A stretch of DNA of 64,000 bases, taken from positions 49,347,876 through 49,411,875 of the forward strand of contig NW_023601433.1 in NCBI RefSeq assembly GCF_014898055.3, read 5' to 3'. The translations under genes and the position numbers were made by a program. This DNA is from Talpa occidentalis (lineage: Eukaryota; Chordata; Mammalia; Eulipotyphla; Talpidae). The notes beneath the pieces are model-generated. The model was not told the DNA's origin, did not search any database, and worked only from the letters and a program-made list of their open reading frames with translations. Positions 22,061 through 34,754 of this stretch are shown here, one piece after another. Positions within the stretch are counted from its first letter, which is position 1, and each line of letters starts with the position of its first letter.

Positions 22061-25000
22061 TTGCTTATAGGCCTTCCTTCAGAATGTCATTTAAAAAGTA
22101 GTTGGAAATTAAAAGGAAAATTATATTTGATTATATTACTATGTTCAATTAGAAGAAAAATATTTAAATTTTACAGCAGTACAAAATTTTACATTTTACT
22201 TTGGAAAAAGTTAATTATGAAATATATGAAAAAAGTCACCTTTTAGACAGAAGCACATCTATAGTTTTTTTTCTTTCCTGAAAAGCATAACTGGAATAAT
22301 ACAGTCAAACTTTAGATTCAGGCAAATGTTATACATGAACATACACACACAAGAATATATGTGTGTATGTGTATATGTGTATATATGTAAATGTGTGTAT
22401 CATTGTTTACATACAAATGAAAGCTCATCAACAGTTATAATGGCAGATATCTAGAAATCTTTTAGCATTTTAGTTTCATCCCATGCTTCTTTGTAAGATA
22501 TTAAAATAGCATTAAGAGGGGAAAAGTTACTCTATAATTGTGCCAAGAGATTTTTTGTTTTCAGCTCATGGGAGAGGCTTCTAATTAAATATTTAAAATA
22601 AGCATGAAGTTGCCCATGACACTAATCTATCTGACAACTTTAGGGGAAAAAAAAAAAGGAACTACAACATATTTCAGTAAAGAATAAAATAAAAGTAGAT
22701 GGGTGTCCTGCTCTCACTGATCAAAATAAGTCAAATGTTCATCGATTACATCAATACAGTGAATTGCAAATGAATATAAAATGAGATTTTATGGAGTTTA
22801 CTAATCTCTCTGAACTCCAGACATCAGCCCTAATGATCCTCTTTTATGGAAAGCACTTCTCTAGTGCAACTATAGGTGTTTAATAGGACTTTCCCCTGTA
22901 TATTATAGTCTTGGAATTCGGGCACAGATTTTGGTTTTTGTTTTTTTAAACAGTATTCCTGTTATAATTGATAATAATTCTGTTAATAGCAATTTTAGTT
23001 TGAAGTTCCCTCTCCCCAAAAAGGCAAGGGGCCCCAAAACAAAATCAGTCTCACAGTAGCGGTGTATTAGAATCTATTGGAAATTCACAAACTGTAAACT
23101 CAGGCCAAGCAGTTAGACTTAGTATTCTAGAGAAGCGGGAGGCACTGAATGCCTAATGAGACATTCTGTAACTACTACAGACAAGGGAGCTCTCCTGGAG
23201 AATCTCAATTAGTCCTCTCAACTGAAGTTTTGTGGACCAATGGTGACTGTAAATGTATTCAGCTGGATTGAGCTTTTACAAATTAGCCTTATGTGAATAT
23301 GGCACTTAAATGAACTCTTTCATTTCCTTCATTGCTTCCCTTCTCCCACAGGAAAAAAAAGAAAAAAGTACTTTCATGGTACTCTTATAAACAAGAGCAC
23401 TTGTAGAACAAGGTAACTGTTTAACAAACCACAATACGTATTTAGAAAAGACTGGTTATTTTTCTCAGCAACCCACCCCTCCCTTATTTTACTTCCTCTT
23501 ACAGAATTTTCCAAAAAATCATCTTTGATAAAGATTTTTATTTATTAATTCTGGTAGCGAAATATTTCCCCTAGTTCTGATAGTTGCATTGTAGCATAGT
23601 TCTGCAAGTAGCATTGAACCTTGTAATGTTGATGAAATTTATAGTGACATCAGAAAGATAAATGATGCTGTAGAAGTTCCCATCAATAGGGCCCTTGCAG
23701 AGTAGGAATCAGAACCACTATGAGATCACTGGTGACGATTCAGTACAACATTCAAGGCCTCCTTTCCCCTGTACATTTCAGGAGATTGTTCATATTTAGG
23801 CATTAGAAATGAGAACCTTAAACATTCAGGTAAAACTGAGTCTCATCAATTGACAAAGCAGAGCAGGTTCACAGAGGAACCCTCACATTTAGTCTTACTT
23901 TATGGAAACGGAGAATTGTTAATGCCTAAAATAGATGAAATCTCATAGAGGAGATGGTAATTACTGGTTTTAAGTAATTATTTACGGTTCCCAAGCCAAA
24001 GTCTTTTCAGAGCTGGAAACTACATCCATAATTGACACATTCTGTAGTTGAAAATGCTCCTGATATATTTTCAACTCTGTTTGTAAAGGCTTTCTATTAA
24101 TATGTATCTTAAAATTTCTAGATATGGAGTATATAATTTCTTAGTTATTCTAATGCAAACCACTCATAAATGCTTCAAGATTTTAATCATGGGGTGAAAA
24201 AAACTTTGCCACCTAATAAAATTGTCACAAAATTGTCCCAACTTCTCATTATGATGAACATTTAGATAGGAAATGTTCCCTTCTCAGCCTTTTTCTCAGT
24301 TTCCTTCATCTCCACTCGCCTCCTCTGTCTCAGTATTGCTGTTTGCCTTAGATAGTCAGATGAATGACTACTCAGGGAAGCTTCAGTGGGATTTATGGAA
24401 GTTCTTTTGCCCAAAGTGTCCAGATTTCCTGGAGAAGGTGAACTTGAAAAAGAATAAAGGCCTTGGGGAAGCCAACACTTCTGTGTTGAGAAGGAAACAG
24501 CCTTCCATAAGGAGGAATCTCCCTATGTTTGGATGGCATAGTTCTGACGGGGAGGTTCCCTGAATTCAGCCCCTTAAGTTTGGGAAATGGGTCTGAGGAA
24601 AATTTCTGACAACTGTTGACATCTTTTGACTGCTCTTGCTGACCATGTTCCTGTCTGTGACTTAAGTATTAGGTTATTACAGAAGTCAAAAATAGAATAG
24701 CCTGAGCATTGCCAGTAACAATGTCCAAACCTTCTTATCCATCTTATCATTCTTGTATATGCCTGTAATATTCTCAGTTGACATTAATGGTTACATAAAG
24801 TCAGCATCAGGCTGTATGAAATTGTTATTTTAAGTGATGGGTGGTGTTGAAACATCTCCCAGTGAATAAGAGGCGGGGGAAAGAGCTTCATATAAACAAT
24901 CTACTAAGATCTGATTTACTAAAAAAAATTGAGTGATTTTGTTTTAGATGTTCAGGTACAGTTAAATCTTGGAATGTAATGGTGAACAAAGCACATAGAT

Positions 25001-25450
25001 CCCTACTCTCATGTTTACAGTCAAAGTTGGTAACATGCAGCTGTTATATATTTCTGACATATATCCATATTGAACAGGTGAACTCCAAGTGGACAATCTC
25101 AGTAGTTTTATTAATGTGCCTTTCAAGTCAGATACTAGTGTTCTGGAAATGCCTGTCTACTGAGACTGAGCTAATAGTTATTGTTACATATATGGCTAGA
25201 CTATGTTGAAAATGACATAATTCTTGAATACTTGTTGAGTTGAAATAAGGCAAGTTTGTCAAAAAATACAAGAAATGTTGAAGGCTTTTATGGAGCATTG
25301 TTTCAATCAATGAGACTAGGTTTAAAGTAGCAGACGATCATCCTCTCATGAAACAATCAAACATGAAATGGAACACAAGTTTCAGAAAAAGCATGGATTT
25401 AACAGTAGTGGGCACACAAATAACCCACATCATACTTCGTATATCTGTTA
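22061..25450. other. Intergenic DNA, no gene seen
   Basis: AT-rich sequence downstream of ARHGAP12 with no SINE or young L1 for 3.4 kb. It has a mixed CA/TG/TA stretch at 22335-22395. A 96-codon + strand ORF at 24273-24563 resembles nothing I know. Confidence 0.5.
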
Positions 25451-25836
25451 ACTATAGGATTTGGGGAAGATGGTGTGGCAATAGCATCGATTTCCAGTTC
25501 CCACACTAAAATCCTAGCATAATAGCACCAACCACAAAACGAGGCGACAAGGTATTCTCACAATCCCCAAAATATGGGCAGATGTGGACAAAGCGCCATT
25601 AGCTTCAAGTCTGCAATGATACTGGTATCTCTGTGAGAGGAGCAAGAAAAGCAATGGGGTAACACCTGAGAGACCCAAGTAAAGGAGAACCTCAATGTAA
25701 CCGTCAAGACCATAGAGGCTGAAACCCACTACTCACTAGGAACTCTCAAAACCAACTTGCTAGAGATCCTGTCCAGAACAAGACCTCACCTTGAAGAGAA
25801 GTTGCTGAGAGTGGAATCAAAATTGGACAAATAGGG

Positions 25837-26092
25837 GGCCTCCCCTGGTGGCGCAGTGGTTGAGTGCTGGGCTGCGAAGCTGCCTGCAGCCTCTGCAGTG
25901 CCATTTCGATCCCTGGCTGCCAGGGAGGGTCCCACGTGGCGCGCAGACCCCACTGCCATGCCCGCTGCCCCCTTAGCAGTGTGTTTTGTCGGTCTGTCCT
26001 GTTCCCCACTCTGGCTCTGGTGAATTCTCTTACCCTCCTGCGCTTCTGACTGTACCCAGAGCTTATATAAATAAATAAATCTTTAAAAAAAG
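25837..26092 (+). mobile_element. tRNA-derived SINE, young type, + strand
   Basis: Head GGCCTCCCCTGGTGGCGCAG, B box TTTCGATCCCTGG, tail TATAAATAAATAAATC. An 18-bp target duplication AAAATTGGACAAATAGGG lies at 25819-25836 and 26093-26110. It sits in the old L1. Confidence 0.95.
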
Positions 26093-27746
26093 AAAATTGG
26101 ACAAATAGGGACAATAGACCAAAAAGTTTTCTAGATGAAAGTGTAACATGGGAGGAATCCAAGTTTCCATTTTAAAAAAAATATAAAAACATAAGAATGC
26201 ATCTGTAAACAAAGCTTTCTTGAATCCAATCTCATTCCAAAAGTTACGGAAAATTAATTTGACAAATATGTGTGAAGTAATAGTATTTGGACCATATCAC
26301 TTATAAATTTGTAAGAAAAAGGACTAAGGAGCAGAATAACCTCTACAGAAAATGGAACCATGCCAGAACCCAGGCCCACAAAAGAAAACTCTAACCTATT
26401 GCAAAATGAACTCAAAAGTTTTTCAGAAGTCATGACATGAACAACATAAATCAATTACAAGAATTAAGAAGATGCAAAATTCAGGAAAATTAAAAAGTAT
26501 TTCAAAATTATTAGTAGAAACATGAGAGTACATAAAAAATGCCTCGAAAGAAGTAAAATATTTTTACAAAAAGTAAGAGATTTAAAAATAACATTTGAGA
26601 CAGGAAAAAAGAAAATTAGGGATTAGTAAGGAAGAAAATCAAAGCAAGCAAATGACTCAAAACATTTCAAGAATACTTCCCTGAAGTTAGAAAATAAACT
26701 GAAAGTATGTATTGAGAGAATACCCCTAAAAGACTAAAATAACTAATGTCAAGACAATCTAATGAAATTACAGCACTGGAAAGAAAAAAGCACCTGCTTA
26801 CAAACGGCATGTGAAGGGAAGTCTTTATTAGAATTTTCAACAGCTACACTTTATTCTAAATGAAAATCCCGGCAATATATTAAGATTCTTAAAGTCAGCC
26901 AAGGATTTTCTATCCAACAAAACTGACTTTCAAGTATAAGATCACAAATTGTTACCAGCTTTTAAGAATTATTAAAACATTTATTACAGAATGAGTTTCA
27001 GACAGCCAAATGTCTTAGAGACATTAGCATAAGGACTGGTGATTAAATATTACATATTTAATTACATATAGAAATTAAATGAGGGCCAGCAGGGAGAATA
27101 TAAAGTCCTTAATGACTATGAATATAACTTACAAATGAAGATTTAGTTAGATAAAATAGATTCACAGGTAAAAAAGATAATGAGAGATTTATACTATATA
27201 ATGATTAAGGAGTCAATATCTCAAGAAGACACAACTCTCATATATGGACCAAAGGAGCATCAAAATACAAAAGACAACTGCTGGCAAATCTGAAATTAGA
27301 TTTTGGCAGCAATATAATAATTGGGAACTTCATATTCACATTTCACCAACGGACAGATCAACCAGACAGAAAATAAACAATGCAATAGTAGCCTTAAATG
27401 GGGAATTAGACTACAAGAGTTTAGTGGGCATTTATAGAACACTGCACCCCAAAAGCAGCTTCTTCCAAAGTGCACATGGAACATTCGTTCTGACTAAATG
27501 CTGAGTCACAAAATAAATATCAGTAAATTCATGAAGATTCAAATCATACCAGGCATCTTCTCTGGCCATAAATGTATTAAACTAGAAAAAAACCCACAAA
27601 AACAAAGCAGGAAAAACTAATGTATGAACACCGAACAACATCTGAACAATTATTGATAAATGAGGGCATCAAAGAAGAAATTAAAAAATACCTAACTTCT
27701 AAAATTTGTCCTGGACATATTTCTCATTAGAAGAAACCAAGGCTTT

Positions 27747-28247
27747 ATTTTTTTAATTTTTTAAATTTTATCTATTTTTTACATCATTTTTCATTTTTGC
27801 ACAATGTATGCATTTTCATCTTGGTTATTGTCCCCATACAATTCCCACCCCCCTTATTTTGACCTTAATCTCTCCTTCCCCCACCCCTGTAGTGTGTCTC
27901 TGGTTTATAGTTGCTTGTTTATTTTGATTTTTACTTCATTATAATTAGTCTTTTTCCTGGTCCCTTATTTAGGTTTTCTAAATCCCTGCTATGAGTGAGA
28001 CATCTGGTATTTTTCTTTTTCTTTCTGGCTTATTTCTCTGAGCATAATTCCTTCCAGCTCCATCCATATTTGCTGCAAATTGCATGAGTTTGTCTTTTTT
28101 GATTGTGGAGTAATATTCCACTGTGTGTATGTACCACATCTTGACCCAGTCATCTATTTTTGGGCATTTGTGTTGTTTCCATAGCTTAGCTATTGTAAAT
28201 AGTGCTGCTATAAACACAGGGGTGCAGGTGCCCTTTTGAATTAATGA
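27747..28247 (-). mobile_element. L1 3' end, minus strand (long 3' UTR type)
   Basis: Reverse L1 3' UTR with the TTTTTACATCATTTTTCATT segment, then ORF2 C-terminus (minus ORF 27978-28217, MFIAALFTIAKLWKQHKCPK). Truncated at 28247. Flanked by GAAACCAAGGCTTT at 27733-27746 and 28248-28261. More diverged than the next element. Confidence 0.93.
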
Positions 28248-28261
28248 GAAACCAAGGCTTT

Positions 28262-29246
28262 TTTTTTTAATTTAAATTTTATTTTTATAGTCCCCATACA
28301 ATTACAACCCCCTTATTTTGACCACAATCCCTCCTTTCCCTGCCCCCCACACCCCATAGAGTGTCTCTGGTTCATAGTTTTTTGTTGATTTTGATATTTT
28401 CTTTTAGTTATTCTTTTTCCTGGTCCCTTATTTAAGTTTTCTAGATTCCTGCTATGAGTGAGACCATCCGGTATTTTTCTTTTTCTTTCTGGCTTATTTC
28501 GCTGAGCATGATCCCTTCCAGCTCCATCCATGTTGCTGCAAATTGCATGTGTTTATCTTTTTTGAATGCTGAGTAATATTCCATGGTGTATATGTACCAC
28601 ATCTTCTTGATCCAGTCATCTAGTTTTGGGCATTTGGGTTGTTTCCAAAGCTTAGCTATTATAAACAGTGCTGCTATAAACATAGGGGTGCAGGTGCTCT
28701 TTGGAATTGATGTTTCTGTGTCCTCTGGGTAAATACCTATGAGTGGAATTGCTGGATCATATGGAAGCTCTATGTTTAGTAGGTCCAGAAATCTCCACAT
28801 AGCTCTCCACAGTGGTTGGACCAGTTTGCACTCCCACCAACAGTGCAGAAGAGTTCCTTTTTCTCCACACCCTCGCCAACATTTGTTGTTGCTAGTTTTT
28901 TTAATATGTGCCATTCTCACTGGTGTAAGATGGTATCTCATGGTAGTTTTGATTTGCACTTCCCTGATGACAAGTGATGTTGAACATTTTTTCATATGCC
29001 TGTTGGCCATTTGCATTTCTTTTTTTTTTTTTTCATTTGCATTTCTTCTTCAGAGATGTTTCTTTTTATCTCTTCTGCCCATTTTTTGACTGGATTATTT
29101 TCTTTGTTTTTGTTGAGTCTCATCAGCTCTTTGTATATTTTTGTGATCAGTCCTTTATCATTAGTGTTGTGTGCAAAAATTTTCTCCCAGTCGGTGCGGT
29201 TTCTCTTTGTTTTTGTTATTGTCTCTTTTGCTGTGCAGAAGCTCTT
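28262..29246 (-). mobile_element. L1 3' end with long ORF2 C-terminus, minus strand (short 3' UTR type)
   Basis: The minus strand encodes a 191-residue ORF2 end (28441-29016): a Cys-rich segment [20 protein letters not shown], then [20 protein letters not shown], ending at MVSLIAGI and stop. Upstream ORF2 continues in broken frames to 29246. The 3' UTR lacks the segment present in the neighbour. It shares the target repeat GAAACCAAGGCTTT (28248-28261 and 29247-29260) with that neighbour. 5'-truncated, non-autonomous. Confidence 0.94.
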
Positions 29247-29538
29247 GAAACCAAGGCTTTTTAATGAAATAGCTGATTCCAGGTCTAGGACAAGACAAAT
29301 ACAAGATGACCCTGAAAGATCTTGTCATAAAGGATAGCAAGGAAGCTGTCAGATACAACTGGGATTTTGTCAACAGACTCTCGGGGCAACTTAGAGTGTC
29401 CCACTGGTCAAAGATAGGAAAGTATGTGCTTCAATAATGAGAATACATGCAGTGAATAGGGTCCAGTATATGCTTTAATGGACAGTGATATTCATGATGA
29501 ATGATTTCATGAATTCATAGTGATGGATTCATAATGAT

Positions 29539-29831
29539 TTTTTTTTAAAGATAGCGATTTTGACAAATAGAAGATCTTTTTTTTTTTAAATTTATTTATT
29601 TATACAAGCACCGGGTACAGTCAGAAGCGCGGGAGGGTGAGAGAATTCACCAGAGCGGGAAACAGAACAGGTAGACTGACAAAATACACTGCTGAGGGGA
29701 GCAGCAAGCGGCAGGAGAGGTCTGCGCACCATGTGGGACCCTCACCGGTGGCCGGAGATCGAACTGGCGCTGCTGAGGCTGGGGCAACTTCGCAACCCAG
29801 CGCTCAACCACTGCACCACCAGGGGAGGCCC
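29539..29831 (-). mobile_element. tRNA-derived SINE, young type, minus strand, with extra 3' sequence
   Basis: SINE body 29577-29831, head in reverse CACCAGGGGAGGCCC. The target repeat TCATAATGAT lies at 29529-29538 and 29832-29841. That leaves about 38 bases (29539-29576) of non-SINE DNA between two A tails (poly-T on this strand). Confidence 0.85.
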
Positions 29832-30698
29832 TCATAATGATATTAAAAAGATAACCACTTTAGTGTGATGACAGCTAATTAATATCTTCTTGAAAACTGG
29901 TAAAAAACAAAAAGAGGAGGGACTTCTTTTTTGTACTTGACCACTAGGTAACCGGATGGCAATTGAGGGAAAGTCTCTGTAAAAAAGCATTCCAACTAAT
30001 AATTGAAAAAGAAAAAGATACATTGTAACCACTTTATGCACCATCACCCCCTCGCTGAGTTAATACAGGTATTAAGCATCAAAGTCATAACAAGAGAAAC
30101 TAGACAGTGCATGGCTCCTGGTGAAAGAAAACAAGGTCTCTTATATAGTCTTGTCAAAGGAATTGAATCTTGCCTCTGAATTAGAATCTAAATCTAGATC
30201 CCAATTTGTAAGAATTAAAGAGGACACAGAAGTTACATGATGAGAAATGAAGAAAATCCAGACAATGAGAAAAATACAGGTTAAGGAGCCTGAATTCTTC
30301 AACAAATAGCATTGTAAAGAAAAGAAAATATGAATAATAGCTATTACAGAATTTGGTATCATAAATAAACACCTTTCCACAAAGGAGATTCCAGACCAGC
30401 TGGCCTCAATGGTCAATTCTTCTAAATATTTAAGGAGTAACACCAATGGTATAAAAACTTGCAGAGAGTTGAAAAAGGGATACTTCCAGTTTATTTTTTG
30501 AGGCCAGCAAAACTGATAGCAAAAATGTTACAAAAAGGGAAAATTATTATCTAATCTGCTTCATAGACTTAGGTGCAATCCTAAGCAAAATATTATCAAA
30601 TTGAATATCATTATTAATAAGAAGTATGAGATACTATACCAAACTAGATATATTTAGAAATATGGATTTGGTTTAACATTTAAAAACCAGATAGTATC

Positions 30699-30975
30699 GG
30701 TCCTCCCTGCTAGTACAAAGGGTTAAGTCTCAGCACTATGAAGCTACCAGCAGCCATTGCTGAGCATGAGTTCAATCCCTGGCCAGGGAGCTAACCCACA
30801 TGGCACAGCAGACCTGTATCACCTGCTACTCCCCTCAGCAGTGTATTTCAGTAGATCCACCTGTTCGGCTCCCCATTTTGTTTCTGATGAATCCTCTCAC
30901 CCCCTGTCCCCACCCCATACTTCTGGCTTACACCCCAGCTTATGTATGCATAAATAAATAAGTCTTTAAAAAAAA
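30699..30975 (+). mobile_element. tRNA-derived SINE, older type, + strand
   Basis: GGTCCTCCCTGCTAGTACAA, GGGTTAAGTCTCAGCAC, AACCCACATGGCACAGCAGA, CTTACACCCC, then ATAAATAAATAAG. Flanks ACCAGATAGTAT and ACCAAACAGTAT are a decayed target duplication. Confidence 0.88.
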
Positions 30976-32149
30976 CCAAACAGTATAATTGGTCATAATG
31001 ACATAATTAGAGAAATCATGATTAACTTAATTGATTCAGAAAATAATATTTAATATAATTAAAGATAGTACATGATAAAAACTTCACAGTATAAAAATAG
31101 ACTGCAACTATTTTTTTAGTTGCATTTTTCTTTAAATTGAGATAAGGTTGGTTTATAAAACTGTATATATGACTTAGGGGCTTAGGTTTACACCATTTCT
31201 GCTGTGTATAAAAATAACACCAAAGCACCTATAAATTTCCATCTCCACTGTACCAGCTCCCTATCCCCACACTGCCTTTCTGGTAGCCTCAATTCTGCAG
31301 TCAAATTTCTAGGATTTGCTTTTTTCATTTCCTTTGTTTTGTTTCTCTGTATTCCACAAGAGAAATCATCTGATATTTGTTCTTCTGACTGACTTCACAT
31401 AGCATAATACCTTCCAATTTTATCCTTGTTGCGAATGGCAAGATTTCATCTTTTTTTTTTTTAATAGTAAGTAATAGTCCACTGTGTAAATATGCTACAT
31501 CTTAATCCACTCATTTGCCATTGGAAGTTTAGGTTGTTTCCTAACTTGGCTATTGTAAATTGTGCTGCAACAGGCATAGGTGTGTATATGTCAATTCAAG
31601 TTAGTGTTTTTGCATTCTTTGGAAAGATACCAAGGAATGGGATTGCTGGATCATATGGTAAATCTATTTTTATTATTTTGAGACATCACTGTACTGTATT
31701 CCATAGGGCTGGATCAGTTTACATTCCCATCAAGAATATATGAGATTTCTTTTTTCTTTACGTATTTGTCAATGCTTTCCTTCTGGTCTTTTTGATATGG
31801 ATCTTTCTCAAGGGTGGGGTATGAGGTTGTATCTCATTGCAGTTTGATTTCCATTTCTCTGATGATAAATGATGACAAGAATTTTCCATATGCTTGTTGG
31901 CTATCTATATGCCTTGTTTGGAGAAGTATCTATTTGGATCTTTGTCCCATTTTTTCACTGGGTTGTATATTTTTTTTCTTTTTGTTGAATTGTGTATGTG
32001 TTCTTTGTAGATCTTAGATATTAGCCCTTTGTCAGATGTATGACTTGTAAATATGTCTACCATTCTGTAAAGTATCTTTTTCAATGACAGTTTCTTTTGC
32101 TGTACAAAAGCTTTTTAGTTTGATGTAGTCCTAGCTGTTCATTTATTTA

Positions 32150-32429
32150 TTTTTTTTAAAAAAAGATTTATTTATTTATTTATACAAGCACTGGATACAG
32201 TCAGAAGCGCGGGAGGGTGAGGGGATTCACCAGAGCCAGAGCGGGGAGCAGAGCAGGCAGAAGGACCGAAGTACACTGCTGAGGGGAGCAGCGGGCGGCA
32301 GGAGAGGTCTGCGCGCCATGTGGGACCCTCCTCCGGTGTCCGGGGAGCAGCGGGGGATCGAACCGGCGCTGCAGAGGCTGCGGGCAGCTTCTCAACCCAG
32401 CGCTCAACCGCTGCGCCACCAGGGAGGCC
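32150..32429 (-). mobile_element. tRNA-derived SINE, young type, minus strand
   Basis: Near-consensus: AAGATTTATTTATTTATTTA, then the body, and head in reverse GCGCCACCAGGGAGGCCC. Inserted in an old L1, with flanks AGCTGTTCATTTATTT and AACTGTTTATTTTTTT as a weak target repeat. Confidence 0.94.
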
Positions 32430-32818
32430 CCCAACTGTTTATTTTTTTGCTTTTATTTCCTTCATAGTTGTAATTGAGCCCCCAAATACATTTCTGAATC
32501 CAATGTATTGGAGTGCTTTGTTTATGTCTTCTTCAATGTATTTTGTGAGTTCAGGTCAACATTCAAGTGTTTAATATATTTTGAGTTAATTTTTGTGTTT
32601 GATGTGAGAGAGTCATCTAGTTCCATTCTTTTGCATGTGACTGTCCACTTTTTCCAATACCATTTGTTTTGGAGCCTTTCTTCGTTGCATACCCTTAGTT
32701 TCTTTGTCATAAATTAGTTGCCCATAAACGTAGGCTTATTTCTGGGCTCTCAATTCTATTCCACTGATCTGTACACTTAAAAAATTTTAATTCCATACTG
32801 TTTTACTTACTATAGCTT

Positions 32819-32870
32819 TTATTATTACTACTACTACAACTACTACTTCTACTACTACTTTTTTTTTTAT
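32819..32870. repeat. (TAC)n-like microsatellite
   Basis: Imperfect TTA/CTA/CTT trinucleotide run followed by poly-T, at the end of the old L1. Confidence 0.85.
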
Positions 32871-33387
32871 ATCAGACCTCAATTTATTCTTCTCTGTGGT
32901 GGAAAGTGCTGGGATTGACTGTATTAAGTCTGAGGAACTGCATTTTATCCCTTTTTGGCATTTGAGGTTTTTATAATTATTATCTTTTTTACTTTTAGGA
33001 AAACACTAACTTAAAACTGAAGCATTTCTTGGATTCACAGCTGATTTGCTTGGTAGATGATTAAAGGAGACAAAAGACAAAATTAGGAACATTTAAATTA
33101 CTTTTGAAGTGTAAGGAATCTAATATTTTTCCCAAGTTGTATTGCACTATTTTTTCCAAGACAGATTATTATTAGGAGGAAAAATTTCCCTACATGACAG
33201 AAATATTTGTGCCTGAGACTATTCTCAAACAATTGCCTGTATTTGAAAACTCAGATAGGCAGTGTGGGCCATCACTACTCCTGTCTCAGTCACTTTTGGT
33301 TGAAGATATACCTAGGCTTAGGGCATCAGAATATGTGAGACATTTATCGATATATTCCATATTAACATAAGATTTTTAACAACTTTG

Positions 33388-33410
33388 TCCTATGTCACTT
33401 TGACATAGGA
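33388..33410. repeat. Perfect 10-bp inverted repeat, 3-base loop
   Basis: TCCTATGTCA, loop CTT, TGACATAGGA. Confidence 0.95.
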
Positions 33411-34728
33411 ACTGCCAGCTCCTTTTAAAAAATGACAACACTTTGCATGAAACTTGAAAGGGAAGGAGAAAAACATCTTTCATTTAGAGAATATAAAAGT
33501 AATTTGTCCAGAGAATGCCTTTTTTCCCTTCATTTCACCTAAATGGAGTGATAAATCTACGTGGTTTTCTAGTTGTCACAGCAGTCATCAATAAAAGGTA
33601 CCTGGTCTCTTTCTCCAAGTAGCTGAGTCTGCTTGAAACTTATATAGTACTATTTTATTAGCTGAACTGCTTAAAGTTTTTCTCTTAAAGAATGGTTATA
33701 TTTTATTGAGAATAATTGTGCTGCCAGGTAATGGAAAATAAACATTAAACACTGATACTATCATCCTCTTGACTTGTCTAATTTTCTTGGTTCATAATGC
33801 ATTGTGTCTAGACTGATGAAATCAAACTGTTAATGGTAAATTACCTGTCAGATTGATTTGTCTCCTCTGTTCATTATCTTTGTTGGAAATACAGCTGAGA
33901 TGGGATTGTGTGTGTGTGTGTATGTGTGTGTGGTGAGGGTATGTTTAATTTCCTTGAGCTCAGAAGAGGAGTTGGAAATGCTTTTGCAGAATGTAAACTT
34001 AGTATGTTTTAATTTAAAATAGCTTCCCCAGTTATAACATAGTGAGACTTTCAAAACATGATCATCAAATTCTTGCTGTTTTGACTTTTTTCAATTTATA
34101 ATAATTAATCTCAAGTTTCTAGAAAACAAAGGTGGAACCTTTGCAATTATCACTTTTTATTTTTGCTACTCACTTATTTATGGACATACCTGTGCACATC
34201 ATGAGTCCAGACACTGAACACAGTGTTTTCCTTTCCTTGGGTGATTGAAATCGAAAACAACTTTGCCATAAATCCACAAAGGTTTTCCAAAATATGAAAT
34301 GGAACTTGTAAACCAATTCCAAAATAGATTGAAGTGTAATTCTATTCAAAAACTTGGGAACTGGTACTTTTGGATTTTGGAGACCCTGGCAAAAATTTCA
34401 AGCTGGTTTTTATCTTAAGGTTGTAAGATCATTTCTTTAAACCTTTTGTTAGTTGAAAAGAACTTTTTAGAATCAGCCTCTCCTTCCATAATCTTTTTGA
34501 CACTCAAGAACTGCTTGAATTGCATGCTGATGAGCAGAGGGCAAGCATAAAGCCATCATGAACTGAAGCTGACTTTGGTCAAGATGGGCCTAGCAGAACC
34601 ACCACCAAAGTCATAGAGAGTCTCTGGAGGTGGCAGGTATTAGGACACTTTGCAGAACTGGGTTTCCCCAGCAGATACAGGTGTGTGCCAAACTGCCTGT
34701 ATACTAGGGAATGCTGTGCTCTGGTGAC

Positions 34729-34754
34729 TGAATTTATCGCGATGAATTTATCGC
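34729..34754. repeat. Tandem duplication TGAATTTATCGC
   Basis: The 12-base unit occurs at 34729-34740 and 34743-34754, with a 14-bp period. It contains TCGC, uncommon in this CpG-poor region. Confidence 0.85.

Larger units (their letters stand above)
25450..30690 (+). mobile_element. Old + strand L1 (L1M-like), heavily interrupted
   Basis: I infer one old element. 25450-26160 looks like an L1 5' region (GGGGAAGATGGTGTGGCAAT). 27300-27720 preserves the ORF2 endonuclease: the + frame holds SPTDRSTRQKIN, GIYRTLHPKSSFFQSAHGTF and, in another frame, GIKEEIKKYL. 30470-30690 looks like ORF2 reverse-transcriptase DNA. It is cut by a SINE (25837), two younger L1s (27747-29246) and another SINE (29539). 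Endonuclease remnants are well supported; the outer limits are not. Confidence 0.6.
31130..32870 (-). mobile_element. Old L1 (L1M-like), minus strand, 3' end plus ORF2
   Basis: In reverse it follows L1 ORF2 throughout: CTATTGTAAATTGTGCTGCA at 31551, GGATTGCTGGATCATATGGT at 31640, a TTGCTGTACAAAAGC end-of-block motif at 32097, and further ORF2 sequence to 32870. Frames are broken. A young SINE interrupts it at about 32150-32429. Confidence 0.85.

Noticed and set aside
24273..24563. 96-codon + strand ORF with KCPDFLEKVNLKKNKG
   Set aside because: Composition looks protein-like but I recognise no family, and no exon signals or promoter surround it. Conservation data could reopen it.
28441..29016. 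191-codon minus-strand ORF with a Cys-rich motif
   Set aside because: It is the ORF2 C-terminus of a 5'-truncated L1, without endonuclease or reverse transcriptase, so not a host gene.
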